Part shown: in pieces, positions 8,135 to 18,039 of the stretch
Layout: each line of letters opens with the position of its first letter
Position numbering within the stretch: the first letter of the stretch is position 1
Origin: Paenibacillus xylaniclasticus
GTDB taxonomy: Bacteria; Bacillota; Bacilli; Paenibacillales; Paenibacillaceae
DNA: 64,000 nt
Assembly (NCBI RefSeq): GCF_004001065.1
Contig: NZ_BIML01000003.1
Span: forward strand, 310,001-374,000
Direction: 5' to 3'
Notes under the pieces: generated by a model
Databases searched by the model: none
What the model was told of the DNA's origin: nothing
What the model saw: only the letters and a program-made list of their open reading frames with translations
Position numbers and translations under genes: made by a program

Positions 8135-8714
8135 TATTCGTATGATTGCCGAAATCGGGATACAAGTCCTTATATTTATTATAATAATAAAAAACCCGTT
8201 GTACATAGTGCCGCGTCTCGCCAAACGGCACATCCTTCACCTTCTCGATCGTGCCGTCCCACACGTTACCGTTCATCCACTTCTTCACATTACCCGGGCC
8301 GGCATTATAAGCTGCAACCGCTGCCACCCGGTTGCCTTCAAACTGTCTATGTAGATTACTCAAGTACCATGATCCAATTCGAATGCTAACATCTGCACGA
8401 TGCCGAAGTGCTTCTTCCGTTACATTCTCGAACCCTGCCTGCTGAATAATCCAATTTGCTGTGTCCGGCATAATCTGCATCAGTCCGAGTGCACCCTTCT
8501 TCGATTCCTTACCCGTCGAATAATTCGTCTCCACCCGGATTACCGCTGCTATTAGCAGCGGGTCCAAGTTATAATGGTTTGCGCTGGCACGTATGTCTTC
8601 CTGATAATGGATCGGATACATCCAGCGAGCCATCCAGTCCGATTTCACGAATAGGAAGGCAACGAATAAGACGATAAGCAAAATCAGCACTCTTCGGCGT
8701 GCCAAACGTCTCAT
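8127..8714 (-). CDS. Membrane-anchored lytic transglycosylase (Slt family)
   Basis: A 195-residue protein with an N-terminal membrane anchor (~7-25) and an extracellular goose-lysozyme-like SLT domain (~40-180). Visible motifs are the catalytic Glu in VIRVETNYS (~62), the GALGLMQIMPDTA motif, and AAYNAGPGNVKKW. It cleaves peptidoglycan to 1,6-anhydro-muropeptides during wall turnover. It lies 3 bases after coaE and is the last gene of the polA-mutM-ytaF-coaE block; its stop is embedded in the terminator. Confidence 0.93.
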   Translation of the reverse strand: MRRLARRRVLILLIVLFVAFLFVKSDWMARWMYPIHYQEDIRASANHYNLDPLLIAAVIRVETNYSTGKESKKGALGLMQIMPDTANWIIQQAGFENVTEEALRHRADVSIRIGSWYLSNLHRQFEGNRVAAVAAYNAGPGNVKKWMNGNVWDGTIEKVKDVPFGETRHYVQRVFYYYNKYKDLYPDFGNHTNKA

Positions 8715-8717
8715 AGG

Positions 8718-9323
8718 TTACCCCTTTCTCGATCGCCCGAGTTCATCCCAAAGCCTCGCGACGAGCTCTCGCGTCTGCTCTATCGATCCGCTATTATCGA
8801 TAACCCAATCCGCCAGCTCCCGCTTGCGCTCAATATTCATCTGGGAACGAATGCGGCTGTCCGCCTCTTCTGCTGTAAATCCGTTGCGGCTCATAAGACG
8901 AGCACGCTGAAGCTCGACCGGAACATATACGACAATGACGCCTTCGTATGACGTTTGCTGTCCCGTCTCGTACAGAAGTGGAATGTCCGCAATAATAATA
9001 GCATCTGAATCCTCTCGTTCCCAACGCTCCATCTGCTCACGCATGCGCTGCCGGATAGCCGGGTGAAGGATGGCCTCCAGCTCGCTGCGTTTATCCTCTT
9101 GACCGAACACGATCGCACCAAGCGCCTGCCGGTTAAGCGTACCGTCCTCGTGCAGTACCGCTTGTCCGAACCGCTCCGCGACGGCGCGGAGCGCCGGCTC
9201 ACCCGGAAGGACGACTTCCCTGGCCACCTGGTCGGCATCGACAAGGCGAGCACCTCGCTCGACCAGCATAGCCGATACGGTGCTCTTGCCGCAGGCGATG
9301 CCTCCAGTTAACCCGATTCTCAT
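8718..9323 (-). CDS. coaE: Dephospho-CoA kinase
   Basis: A 201-residue kinase catalysing the last step of coenzyme A synthesis, phosphorylation of the 3'-OH of dephospho-CoA. The P-loop GGIACGKST is at the N-terminus, followed by DADQVAREVV and the lid region DIPLLYETG. I place the start at 9323 (MRIGLTGG) because GGAGG precedes it at ~8 bases; the frame stays open to 9347. It follows ytaF closely, as in Bacillus. Confidence 0.96.
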   Translation of the reverse strand: MRIGLTGGIACGKSTVSAMLVERGARLVDADQVAREVVLPGEPALRAVAERFGQAVLHEDGTLNRQALGAIVFGQEDKRSELEAILHPAIRQRMREQMERWEREDSDAIIIADIPLLYETGQQTSYEGVIVVYVPVELQRARLMSRNGFTAEEADSRIRSQMNIERKRELADWVIDNSGSIEQTRELVARLWDELGRSRKG

Positions 9324-9347
9324 ACCGATACCCCTCCGATGCTGCAC

Positions 9348-10052
9348 TTAGAACAGCTTTATAATTCCCATAACAATAAGTAACATTCCCGGCAAAACAG
9401 ATAATGACTGCATGCCTCGCCATCCGGCATACTTGAAGCCTACACGAAGCCCGGCCAACAGGAATACAGCGCTCGACAATGCAATTGCTGCCGCCGTTGT
9501 TGCCGAATGAAGACCAATCATTGCTGCGCCCAGCCCTGCGCCGAATGCGTCGAACGACAGCGCTACTCCCAGCAGAACAGCCTCCGATGAAGAAATACTG
9601 CCGGAACGGTCCACATCCGCTACTTGCGGCTTACGTAAAATTTGGATCACGATGCCCAGCTGCTTTACTTCCAAACTGACGAGCGTACGATTCGTTAATG
9701 GCTCATGCCGAACTTCGTCAAATGCTACTGCACGCTTCCTGTCCTCCACACTGGAAGCTTCTTCATCCTGCTTGCTGTCACGGCTTCGTCTTAATTGCAG
9801 GAGCGCCCAGCAGCCGATTGCAATAAGAATAAATGCGCCGATCATACGCGCCACAGCCGGCGATAAATACGTCGTCAGCCAGCCGCCAACTGTCATAGAA
9901 AACCAAATAATAATGCCTGAGCACAAGGCAATGATCGCAATCGACAGCACAGGTATTCGGATGCGTCGCAGCCCATACGTTACGCCGACGCCGAAGCCGT
10001 CTAAGCTGACAGCGAACGACAGCAGCAGCAATGATGCCAAATGCGCGAACAA
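9348..10052 (-). CDS. ytaF: YtaF-type sporulation membrane protein (MntP/DUF204 fold)
   Basis: A 234-residue protein with six probable membrane helices in two related halves (residues ~1-80 and ~155-234), each with an acidic motif in a membrane segment (SLDGFGVG near 17 and SFDAFGAG near 165). Such internal symmetry is known from the MntP manganese exporter family. Between the halves is a charged cytoplasmic loop (~90-140). YtaF is annotated as a sporulation membrane protein in Bacilli, and the mutM-ytaF-coaE order matches Bacillus. The transport substrate is unproven. Confidence 0.88.
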   Translation of the reverse strand: MFAHLASLLLLSFAVSLDGFGVGVTYGLRRIRIPVLSIAIIALCSGIIIWFSMTVGGWLTTYLSPAVARMIGAFILIAIGCWALLQLRRSRDSKQDEEASSVEDRKRAVAFDEVRHEPLTNRTLVSLEVKQLGIVIQILRKPQVADVDRSGSISSSEAVLLGVALSFDAFGAGLGAAMIGLHSATTAAAIALSSAVFLLAGLRVGFKYAGWRGMQSLSVLPGMLLIVMGIIKLF

Positions 10053-10158
10053 CCGTTGTCCCTCCCCGCAGACGACCAGTTAACCGCGCACCGTGCGCGG
10101 GAACAATCGCCTATGTTCGATAGACCATCTTATGCGGGGAATTCGATCACGTGTTACT

Positions 10159-11055
10159 TTAATGAATTTTTGGATAGACACCTTTAGGCCTTGCTTGTCT
10201 TCCAGCCTTCTTCGCAGCAGCGCCTCTCGGCTTCGGCTGGCATTTCGGGCAAATATGCGTGCCTCGGCCGCCAAGCACAAACTTCTCAAGCAATGTGCCG
10301 CACACTGTGCATGGCTCACCGCCTCGTCCATAAGCGAGCAGGGAATGCTGGAACATCCCCATCTCGCCCTGACCGTTCACATAGGATTTGATCGACGAGC
10401 CGCCTGCTTGTACCGCACGGCTAAGTGTATCGCGGATCGCATCATACAGCCTTTTCCATTCCGCAGCCTTCAGCGAGTCGGCTGTGCGCTCCGGATGAAG
10501 CTGCGCTTGGAACAGCGCTTCATCCACATAAATGTTACCTAGTCCGACAATGTACGATTGATCAAGCAGCAACGGCTTCAGCTTCGTTGATCGTTGAGCA
10601 AGTCTATGACGAAACGCCTCCAACGTGAACGTCTCGTCGAGCGGCTCTAATCCAAGCTTATTCAGCGGTGGCATCGTCCATTCCTCACCTGGCTTGAACA
10701 GATCCATCGTTCCAAACTGACGTACATCCTTGTACCGAAGCTCTGTATCATCGGTAAAATGAAACACGACATGCGTATGCGTCTCAACCGGCTCGTCCTT
10801 CTTGTATACACCATAACGTCCTTCCATCCGAAGATGGGATACAAGGATGAGGCCGTCCAGAACAAAACGAATAAATTTCCCCCGTCGTTCCACCGATTGA
10901 ATCGTCTGTCCAGCTAAAGCGGCAGCGAACATCTCGGGCTCGACAGGTCTTCTTATAATACGCGGCAAGCTCACCGATACGCTGGCGATCGTCTTGCCTG
11001 CGACTAATTGGTTAAGTGTACGGCAGACTGTCTCTACCTCTGGCAATTCAGGCAT
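10159..11055 (-). CDS. mutM: Formamidopyrimidine-DNA glycosylase (Fpg/MutM)
   Basis: A 298-residue bifunctional DNA glycosylase/AP lyase removing oxidised purines such as 8-oxoguanine. It has the catalytic N-terminus PELPEVET (Pro2, Glu3), the lysine in RRGKFIRF (~60), the H2TH region with GLGNIYVDEALF, and a four-cysteine zinc finger (CTVC...CPKC, ~248-271). The basic tail after the finger (KPRGAAAKKAGRQ) is longer than usual. It lies 59 bases downstream of polA and is presumably co-transcribed. Confidence 0.97.
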   Translation of the reverse strand: MPELPEVETVCRTLNQLVAGKTIASVSVSLPRIIRRPVEPEMFAAALAGQTIQSVERRGKFIRFVLDGLILVSHLRMEGRYGVYKKDEPVETHTHVVFHFTDDTELRYKDVRQFGTMDLFKPGEEWTMPPLNKLGLEPLDETFTLEAFRHRLAQRSTKLKPLLLDQSYIVGLGNIYVDEALFQAQLHPERTADSLKAAEWKRLYDAIRDTLSRAVQAGGSSIKSYVNGQGEMGMFQHSLLAYGRGGEPCTVCGTLLEKFVLGGRGTHICPKCQPKPRGAAAKKAGRQARPKGVYPKIH

Positions 11056-11114
11056 GATGGATTCACCTCATCGCCTATTATAACGCATAGTGGTCCTAGA
11101 TGGGCTGTCATGCG

Positions 11115-13772
11115 TTATTTTGCCTCATACCAATTGACACCGTAACTAACGTCCGCTTTGAGCGGCACATCGAGCTTAATAGCATTTTCCATGACTGATG
11201 GCACGAGCTGCTTCATCGTCTCCAGCTCATCCTCAGGCACCTCGAACACGAGCTCGTCATGCACCTGAAGCAGCATGCGGCTTTTAAGCTGTCTATCGCG
11301 CAGCTCGGCGTCCATCTTCACCATTGCCAGCTTAATAATATCAGCCGCCGTTCCTTGGATCGGCGTATTCATCGCGGTCCGTTCCGCGAACGAGCGGAGG
11401 TTGAAGTTCGATGCTTTAATCTCCGGCAAATAACGGCGCCGCTCCAGCAGCGTCGTCACATATCCGTCCTGCCGTGCCTGCATCACGATGTCGTCCATAT
11501 ACTTGCGTACGCCGCTGAACGTCGCATAATACTGCTCGATGAACTGCGCCGCTTCCTTCCGCGTAATGCCGAGGTTCGTCGAGAGACCGAAGTCGCTAAT
11601 GCCGTACACGATACCGAAGTTAACCGCCTTCGCTTGGCGGCGCATGCTCGCATCTACCATTTCCGGCGGTACACCGAATACGTCAGACGCTGTCTTCGTA
11701 TGAATATCCATGTCATGCAGAAACGCTTCCTTAAGTCCATTGTCGCCGGAAATATGTGCAAGCACGCGAAGCTCGATCTGAGAGTAGTCAGCGGCAAGCA
11801 TATACCAGCCTGGCTGCGACGGCACGAACGCCTTTCGAATTTTGCGGCCTTCCTCGAGACGAATCGGGATGTTCTGCAAATTCGGATATTGACTGCTCAG
11901 ACGGCCTGTAGCGGCGATCGTCTGGCGATAGTACGTATGAATATGTCCCGTGCTCGGACGTATTTCCTTGAGCAATCCTTCTACATAAGTCGACTGAAGC
12001 TTGGTCAGCTGACGGTACATCAGAATCGACGGAATAATGTCGTGATATTTGGCAAGCTCTTCGAGCACGTCTGCATCGGTCGAATAGCCAGTCTTCGTCT
12101 TCTTCTTCGCCGGTAATCCAAGCCTCTCGAACAACACTTCACCAAGCTGCTTCGGCGATCCGATATTAAACTCCATGCCCGCCAGCTCATAGATCGTGTT
12201 CTTCAATTCCACGATACGGCCTTCAAGCTCTGCGCCAATCTGCTCGATGACGCTTGCGTCGGCCTTAATGCCCTGCAGCTCCATACCCGCTAGCACGCGG
12301 GACAGCGGCTGCTCCAGCTCGTAATACAGCTTGTGCATGCCGGTCTTCTCCAGCTCCGCGCGTTGAATCTCTGCAATGCGGCGAACGGCATCCGCCTTCG
12401 AAGCAACGAAAGCATGCAGCGCTTCCGTCTCCGGCAGCTTGAACTTCGCTCCCTTGCCGTATACGGCTTCGTCAGAAGCAACACCCGGCAAGCCGTATTT
12501 GCTGCAAAGCCCGCTAATCGTCAGCGACGAGTCGGTCGGATCGAGCAAATAAGCCGCCAGCTGCACATCAAATTGGATGCCGCCGAGCTTAATGTCCTGC
12601 CATGCAAGCGACAGCTCGCTGCGATGCATATCGAAGCCAACTTTGCCAGCGTCTGCAGCGGTCAGCCAATCGCGTACAAAGCTTAGCGGCTCGGCTTTCA
12701 CATCCTCGAACGGCACGACATAGACAGCATCCGCTGTCGTTACCGCAATGACAACGATCTCACTATGATGCGGATTGTCTCCGATTACTTCAAAATATAC
12801 GCTCTGTGCATTAGCCAGTCCGTCCGCCAGCTGCCTGCACGCAGCTTCGTCGCTTGCCGTGACCGAGATGACGCGAAGCTCCGCTGCTTCGGCTGCCCCC
12901 TCCGATACTTCTCCGGTAAGCTCAAGCCGCTCCAGCAGTGACTTAAACTCGAGCTTGCGGAATGCCTCCGCTAGCACCGGCTTTTCATAGCCGGTATAAG
13001 CCATGTCGGATATCCCTTTATCAAGCGGCACTTCCCGGAATATCGTCGCCAGCTTCTTACTCATCAGAGCTTCATCTTTATGCTGCTCAACCTTCTCCTT
13101 CAGCTTGCCCTTCAATTCACCAGAGTGCTCCAGCACGCTTTCGACTGAGCCATACTCGTGCAGCAGCTTCAGCGCTGTCTTCTCGCCGACGCCGGGAATT
13201 CCCGGAATGTTGTCGGAGCTATCACCCATCAGACCCTTCAGATCTATAATTTGCTTCGGTACAAGACCATATTTCTCTTGAATTTCGGCAGGGGAGTAGC
13301 GTTCAATTTCGCTGACGCCCTTACGCGTAATGGCGATCGTTACTTTATCCGAAGCGAGCTGCAGCATATCCTTATCTCCAGAAACGACCAGCGTCTCGGC
13401 GCCCTGCTCGTCCGCCATGCGCGTCAGCGTTCCGATAATATCATCCGCCTCATAGCCGGCAAGCTCAAACTGACTAATGCCGAACGCCTGCAATAGCTCC
13501 TTAATAAGCGGGAATTGCTCTGAAAGCTCCGGCGGCGTCTTCTGACGCCCGCCTTTGTAATCGCCGTAGCCTTCATGGCGGAACGTCACCTTGCCCGCAT
13601 CGAATGCTACGAGCATATGAGTCGGTTTCTCCTCCTCCAGCAGCTTCAGCAGCATCGTTGTGAAACCAAATACAGCATTTGTATGTAATCCACTTGTATT
13701 CGTAAGCAGCGGCATGGCGTAGAAAGCCCGGTTGGCAATGCTATTGCCGTCGATCAAAATCCACTTATCCAT
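11115..13772 (-). CDS. polA: DNA polymerase I
   Basis: An 885-residue family A polymerase. Residues ~1-290 are the 5'-nuclease (IDGNSIANRAFYA, VSGDKDMLQL, GDSSDNIPGIPGVG). Residues ~315-475 are a 3'-5' exonuclease fold without the catalytic Asp/Glu: where E. coli has DTET this reads FEVIGD. Residues ~480-885 are the polymerase, with DYSQIELRVLAH, RRQAKAVNFGIVYG and QVHDELVFEV. The protein therefore probably lacks proofreading, as known for Bacillus-type Pol I. It acts in Okazaki fragment processing and repair, and is the first gene of the mutM-ytaF-coaE-slt block. Confidence 0.98.
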   Translation of the reverse strand: MDKWILIDGNSIANRAFYAMPLLTNTSGLHTNAVFGFTTMLLKLLEEEKPTHMLVAFDAGKVTFRHEGYGDYKGGRQKTPPELSEQFPLIKELLQAFGISQFELAGYEADDIIGTLTRMADEQGAETLVVSGDKDMLQLASDKVTIAITRKGVSEIERYSPAEIQEKYGLVPKQIIDLKGLMGDSSDNIPGIPGVGEKTALKLLHEYGSVESVLEHSGELKGKLKEKVEQHKDEALMSKKLATIFREVPLDKGISDMAYTGYEKPVLAEAFRKLEFKSLLERLELTGEVSEGAAEAAELRVISVTASDEAACRQLADGLANAQSVYFEVIGDNPHHSEIVVIAVTTADAVYVVPFEDVKAEPLSFVRDWLTAADAGKVGFDMHRSELSLAWQDIKLGGIQFDVQLAAYLLDPTDSSLTISGLCSKYGLPGVASDEAVYGKGAKFKLPETEALHAFVASKADAVRRIAEIQRAELEKTGMHKLYYELEQPLSRVLAGMELQGIKADASVIEQIGAELEGRIVELKNTIYELAGMEFNIGSPKQLGEVLFERLGLPAKKKTKTGYSTDADVLEELAKYHDIIPSILMYRQLTKLQSTYVEGLLKEIRPSTGHIHTYYRQTIAATGRLSSQYPNLQNIPIRLEEGRKIRKAFVPSQPGWYMLAADYSQIELRVLAHISGDNGLKEAFLHDMDIHTKTASDVFGVPPEMVDASMRRQAKAVNFGIVYGISDFGLSTNLGITRKEAAQFIEQYYATFSGVRKYMDDIVMQARQDGYVTTLLERRRYLPEIKASNFNLRSFAERTAMNTPIQGTAADIIKLAMVKMDAELRDRQLKSRMLLQVHDELVFEVPEDELETMKQLVPSVMENAIKLDVPLKADVSYGVNWYEAK

Positions 13773-13880
13773 TGGGGCATCTCTCCTGCATTTTCAAAGT
13801 GTTACTGCGTGCCTTGACTGCTAACTATCATACCATAAAAAGGCCAGCCTATGCCCGATGAGACGAGGACGGAGAGAAAA

Positions 13881-13920
13881 GAAAAAAACACGCCGTGGAC
13901 GTCGTTCCCACGGCGTGTTG
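13881..13920 (-). terminator. Terminator of the pst operon
   Basis: On the minus strand ACACGCCGTGG-GAACGACGT-CCACGGCGTGT is followed by a run of T (TTTTTTTCTTTTC). It lies 17 bases after the truncated phoU stop and upstream of polA. Confidence 0.88.
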
Positions 13921-13936
13921 TATCCAGTCATATCGA

Positions 13937-14158
13937 TTAGTTCAGATCCGGTCGTCTGCCCGTTACAAGGTAAACGACGCTCTCGCCAATGTTCGTCGCG
14001 TGATCGGCGATCCGTTCGAGAAAATCGAGCAACGAAGCTAAGCTGCATCGACTGTGAAATCGTTTGCGATCTTCCAGCATGAGCGAGAATAGCTCACGCC
14101 AAATTTGCTTATAGAGGGCATCGACCTTTGTTGGCGCGGAGTCATTAATCCGCTTCAC
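13937..14158 (-). CDS. phoU: Truncated PhoU: C-terminal PhoU module only
   Basis: A 73-residue ORF matching only the end of PhoU, with the helix signature FLERIADHATNIGESVVYLVTG. Normal PhoU has about 215-220 residues in two three-helix modules; here the first module and half of the second are missing. The GTG start at 14158 is 6 bases after the pstB stop, preceded by AAGGGAG, so the remnant can still be translated. PhoU links the Pst transporter to PhoR signalling. This could be a deletion remnant with an intact phoU elsewhere, or a minimal functional form; the open frame and retained position keep the second option alive. Confidence 0.75.
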   Translation of the reverse strand: MKRINDSAPTKVDALYKQIWRELFSLMLEDRKRFHSRCSLASLLDFLERIADHATNIGESVVYLVTGRRPDLN

Positions 14159-14164
14159 TCTCCC

Positions 14165-14935
14165 TTAGCCGAACCGGCCGCTAATATAATCTTCCGTCCT
14201 CTTGTCGGAAGGGTTCGAGAACAGCTTTTCCGTCTCGTCATATTCTACGACTTCACCGTTCAGGAAAAACACCGTTTGGTCTGATATACGTGCCGCTTGG
14301 TGCATATTGTGCGTAACCATAACGATCGTATAGCGGCTCTTCAAATCTTGCACCAACTCCTCAATCTTGAGCGTCGAGATTGGATCGAGCGCCGAAGTCG
14401 CTTCATCCATGAGCAGAATATCCGGGTTCACAGCGAGCGCTCTGGCAATACATAGGCGCTGCTGCTGACCGCCGGACAAGCTGAACGCAGACCGCTTCAA
14501 ATGATCCTTCACTTCATCCCACAGTACGGCGGAACGGAGGCTCATCTCAACGATTCCGTCAAGCGTCTTCCGGTCGCGGATGCCGTGAAGCCGAGGGCCG
14601 TAAGCAATGTTGTCATAGATCGACTTCGGAAATGGGTTTGGCTGCTGAAACACCATGCCAACCTTTTTGCGCAGCGTCTCGACGTCTACTTCACGGGAAT
14701 ATATGTCGGTGCCCGAGATTATAATTTCTCCCTCGATGCGAGTGCCAGGGATCATATCATTCATCCGGTTCAGCGTCCGAAGCAGCGTCGATTTACCGCA
14801 GCCCGACGGTCCGATAAACGCTGTTACCGCTTTCTCCGGAATTCGAAGTGATACGTTCTTAAGAGCGTGAAGGGTGTCGTAATATAGGTTCAGTCGATTG
14901 ATTTCAATTAAAGCTGTCATCGTCGCAGTTTGCAT
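14165..14935 (-). CDS. pstB: Phosphate ABC transporter ATPase PstB
   Basis: A 256-residue ATPase with Walker [11 protein letters not shown]-loop [19 protein letters not shown] (the NPFP element is typical of PstB), signature LSGGQQQRL, and Walker [12 protein letters not shown]. It powers phosphate uptake through PstA/PstC. GGAGG precedes the first ATG at 14935 by 7 bases, so the long start is kept. It is the fourth gene of the pst operon. Confidence 0.97.
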   Translation of the reverse strand: MQTATMTALIEINRLNLYYDTLHALKNVSLRIPEKAVTAFIGPSGCGKSTLLRTLNRMNDMIPGTRIEGEIIISGTDIYSREVDVETLRKKVGMVFQQPNPFPKSIYDNIAYGPRLHGIRDRKTLDGIVEMSLRSAVLWDEVKDHLKRSAFSLSGGQQQRLCIARALAVNPDILLMDEATSALDPISTLKIEELVQDLKSRYTIVMVTHNMHQAARISDQTVFFLNGEVVEYDETEKLFSNPSDKRTEDYISGRFG

Positions 14936-15002
14936 TACTCGACCTCCGCAAGGAATGTAATTGGAACTCCAATCGGGGCCACGTAATCAAATTGTTGTTC
15001 CA

Positions 15003-15953
15003 TTAAATATGCTTGTTATATTTATTACGAAGCAGAATAGCCGAGAAATTCATCAACAACAGCATTATGAGCAGCACGATAATTCCAGCGGCAGCAAGCT
15101 CTTGGAACGATGCTTGAGGACGGGACACCCAGTTATAAATTTGTATTGGCATAACCGTGAACGAATCCATCGGACCTTCCGGCAGAAAAGCGACAAATGT
15201 CAGTGCTCCAATCATGACGAGCGGAGCTGTCTCGCCTATCGCCCGCGACATGGCCAGGATAACGCCGGTTAAAATGCCAGAAATCGACGACGGGAGCACC
15301 GAACGGGATACCGTCTGCCATTTGGTCGCGCCGAGGGCGAACGATGCGTCGCGGCGCGACTTCGGGACGGCCCTGATCGCTTCCTGAGCCGAGACGATAA
15401 TAATCGGCAGCACGAGCAGCGTCATCGTGAATGCACCAGCCAGCAGGCTGCGCCCCAAATGCAGATCACGGACGAATAACGTTAAACCGAGAATGCCGTA
15501 GACGATCGAGGGTACGCCTGCCAGCGTACTAATGTTAAGTTGAATAATGCGGGTGAGCCAATTTTTCCCTGCGTACTCTTCCAGATAGATTGCAGCGCCG
15601 ACGCCAAACAAGAAGGAGAGCGGAGCCATAATAAGCAGCATATAGAGTGAACCGACAATAGCCGACTTCATGCCTGCCTCGCTCGCACGGCGAGACGGGA
15701 AATGGTTAAACAGCTCCGGCTGCACCCGGGTAATACCCTCCATTACGATATCAATCAAGAGCGCCATCAGCGCTATGACGCCAATCGACGTTGCGATCAG
15801 AAACAATAAACAGAGCAGCCAGTCGATCCGGCGGCGGGCTGCGATTTGCTTGCGATTTGCGTCCTCGAAGATACCTTTTGTTCTAACCAGCGCCTCGTCT
15901 TGCTTCTTGGTCACTTTCGTGCTCCTATTTACGTTCGCATTAACGTTGTTCAT
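15003..15953 (-). CDS. pstA: Phosphate ABC transporter permease PstA
   Basis: A 316-residue inner-membrane permease with about six membrane helices and the EAA-type loop EAIRAVPKSRRDASFALGAT that contacts PstB. The ATG at 15953 follows GGGAGGAG at 7 bases; the open frame reaches 15995 but lacks a ribosome site there. It starts one base after the pstC stop, so it is translationally coupled. An N-terminal charged cytoplasmic extension of ~35 residues precedes the first helix. Confidence 0.96.
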   Translation of the reverse strand: MNNVNANVNRSTKVTKKQDEALVRTKGIFEDANRKQIAARRRIDWLLCLLFLIATSIGVIALMALLIDIVMEGITRVQPELFNHFPSRRASEAGMKSAIVGSLYMLLIMAPLSFLFGVGAAIYLEEYAGKNWLTRIIQLNISTLAGVPSIVYGILGLTLFVRDLHLGRSLLAGAFTMTLLVLPIIIVSAQEAIRAVPKSRRDASFALGATKWQTVSRSVLPSSISGILTGVILAMSRAIGETAPLVMIGALTFVAFLPEGPMDSFTVMPIQIYNWVSRPQASFQELAAAGIIVLLIMLLLMNFSAILLRNKYNKHI

Positions 15954-15954
15954 C

Positions 15955-16908
15955 TTAATACTCCTCCCTGAACCGTCTTGCCACATACTGGGCAAAGATA
16001 TTAAGCAGAAAGGTAATGACGAACAGCGTCATGCCTACGGCAAAGATCGTTCCGTATTCCACACTGCCATGAGGCGTGTCGCCAAGGCTTACTTGCACAA
16101 TATAAGCAGTCATCGTCTGAATACTTTCGAGCGGGTTACCCGTCAGCTTCGGTGTAGAGCCTGCCGCGACCGTAACGATCATCGTCTCGCCAATTGCACG
16201 GGAGAAGGCCAGCACGGCCGATGCGACAATGCCCGAGAATGCTGCCGGTACGACGATTTTGAGCGCGACCTCGAATCGAGTTGCGCCTAAAGCATACGCG
16301 CCGTCGCGCAAGCTGCGCGGCACAGCCGTCATCGCATCCTCGCTTAAAGAGCACACCATTGGAATAATCATTATACCGACCACAATGCCGGCGCTCAGTG
16401 CGTTGAACACACCGGCTTCGGAGAACAGCGAGCGAATGACAGGCGTCACGAAGCTCAAGGCGAAGTAGCCGTAGACGATCGTCGGAACACCGGCCAGCAC
16501 CTCAAGAATTGGCTTTACGACTCGGCGTACTGTTGGGTGAGCATACTCACTTAAATAAATCGCGCTTGCCAGTCCTAGCGGAACGGCTACGAGACAAGCG
16601 ATTACAGTAATCAGCAGCGTACCACCAATAAGCGGCCATATGCCAAAGCTTCTAGGCTCTATAAGCGGCGACCATTTGATTCCCGTAATAAAATCAACAA
16701 ACGGAATTTGCTTAAAGAAGTTGAACGTTTCACCGATCAGCGTTAAGACGATGCAGATCGTCGTTAGAATCGACACTGCCGCACATAGAAAAAGCACGAT
16801 AGGCATCATTCGATTCGTGAGATGAGATTTCTCGTTTTTGAACATCGCCCCCCGTTTCACAACACTTAACCGCTGTGAATTCGGCATTGACACAGCATCG
16901 TCTCGCAT
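15955..16908 (-). CDS. pstC: Phosphate ABC transporter permease PstC
   Basis: A 317-residue permease partner of PstA with six helices and the loop DAMTAVPRSLRDGAYALGAT. I choose the ATG at 16908 (MRDDAVSM) because AGGAG stands 8 bases upstream; the frame is open to 16932. It follows pstS by 24 bases in the pstSCAB operon. Confidence 0.96.
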   Translation of the reverse strand: MRDDAVSMPNSQRLSVVKRGAMFKNEKSHLTNRMMPIVLFLCAAVSILTTICIVLTLIGETFNFFKQIPFVDFITGIKWSPLIEPRSFGIWPLIGGTLLITVIACLVAVPLGLASAIYLSEYAHPTVRRVVKPILEVLAGVPTIVYGYFALSFVTPVIRSLFSEAGVFNALSAGIVVGIMIIPMVCSLSEDAMTAVPRSLRDGAYALGATRFEVALKIVVPAAFSGIVASAVLAFSRAIGETMIVTVAAGSTPKLTGNPLESIQTMTAYIVQVSLGDTPHGSVEYGTIFAVGMTLFVITFLLNIFAQYVARRFREEY

Positions 16909-16932
16909 GTTGTTATCTCCTAACTTTTGCAA

Positions 16933-17958
16933 TTACCGCAGCTTCGCCGCTTCTTCCGCATATTTCTCCTCCGGCATCGGCACATAACCGACTTCGCTTG
17001 CCATGCCGCCGATATTATTGATGTAGTAGTCCGCGAACGCACTTACTTCAGGACGCTCCAGTTCTTTCTTGTTCAAGTAGATGTACAACGGACGGGACAG
17101 CGGTGCATATGTGCCATCCTTAATCGTCTCAACCGTTGGCGTAATGGCACCCTTGCCTGCGTCGATTGGAATGACTTTCAGTTTGTCGGCGTTCTCTTCG
17201 TAGTAAGCGAATCCAAAGTAGCCAATTGCAAATTTGCTGCCCTCCACGCCTTGTACAAGGGAGTTGTCATCTTCACTGAACGAGATTTGCGTATCGTTGC
17301 GAATGCCTTTCTTCCCCAGCACCTCTTCGTTGAAATAGTCGTACGTACCGGAATCTGCGCCTGGCGAGTACATTTTGATTTCTTCCGCTGGCCATCCAGC
17401 GCGAACATCTGCCCAGGTCTTAACCGTAGATCCTGTGACGAAAATGTTGTTCAACTCTTCAATCGTCAGATGATCGATAAAGTCGTTGTCTTGGCTAACG
17501 ACGACCGACAGACCATCATAAGCGATTTGAAGATCCGTATATTCGATGCCATTGTCTTGGCACGCTTGCGCTTCTTCCTCCTTGATCGGGCGCGATGCAT
17601 CGCTGACAGCCAGTTCGCCAGCACAGAACCGCTTGAATCCACCGCCCGTTCCGGATACGCCGACCGTAACGCGAACGTCCTTATTCAGCTTGCCGAACTC
17701 TTCAGCTGCAGCTTCCGTCAACGGATATACCGTACTGGAGCCGTCGATCTCGATCGTACCTGAAAGCGCGACAGCCGCGTTTTCATTCCCCTCGGCCTCA
17801 CCAGTTACAGTCGTTTCGCTCTGCTCCTTCGCCGGCTCATGATCCGTCGAGCTTGCTTCTTTATCGTTGCTGCCGCAAGCTGACAGTATGACGGTCATCA
17901 TCAGTATGATTAAAACGACCATCCCTTTAAAATTTTTGATTTTAACCAAACTAACCAC
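16933..17958 (-). CDS. pstS: Phosphate-binding lipoprotein PstS
   Basis: A 341-residue surface lipoprotein. A lipobox (VILSAC) ends the signal peptide near residue 28, and an acidic Ser/Glu-rich linker (~30-65) leads to the periplasmic-binding fold. The binding region [12 protein letters not shown], the [11 protein letters not shown] loop and [12 protein letters not shown] contact phosphate in this family. It is first in the operon and downstream of PhoP-box repeats, so induction by phosphate starvation is expected. Confidence 0.97.
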   Translation of the reverse strand: MVSLVKIKNFKGMVVLIILMMTVILSACGSNDKEASSTDHEPAKEQSETTVTGEAEGNENAAVALSGTIEIDGSSTVYPLTEAAAEEFGKLNKDVRVTVGVSGTGGGFKRFCAGELAVSDASRPIKEEEAQACQDNGIEYTDLQIAYDGLSVVVSQDNDFIDHLTIEELNNIFVTGSTVKTWADVRAGWPAEEIKMYSPGADSGTYDYFNEEVLGKKGIRNDTQISFSEDDNSLVQGVEGSKFAIGYFGFAYYEENADKLKVIPIDAGKGAITPTVETIKDGTYAPLSRPLYIYLNKKELERPEVSAFADYYINNIGGMASEVGYVPMPEEKYAEEAAKLR

Positions 17959-18039
17959 TCCTCATCCCTGCTTTATGTTTTTTTATGCTGTCGATCGCAG
18001 CACGTCCTTCATAGTTCCAACTATACGAGCAGAATGTAA

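Noticed and set aside
11115-13772. Loss of proofreading residues in Pol I as a novel feature
   Set aside because: A degenerate 3'-5' exonuclease domain is well known in Bacillus-type DNA polymerase I.
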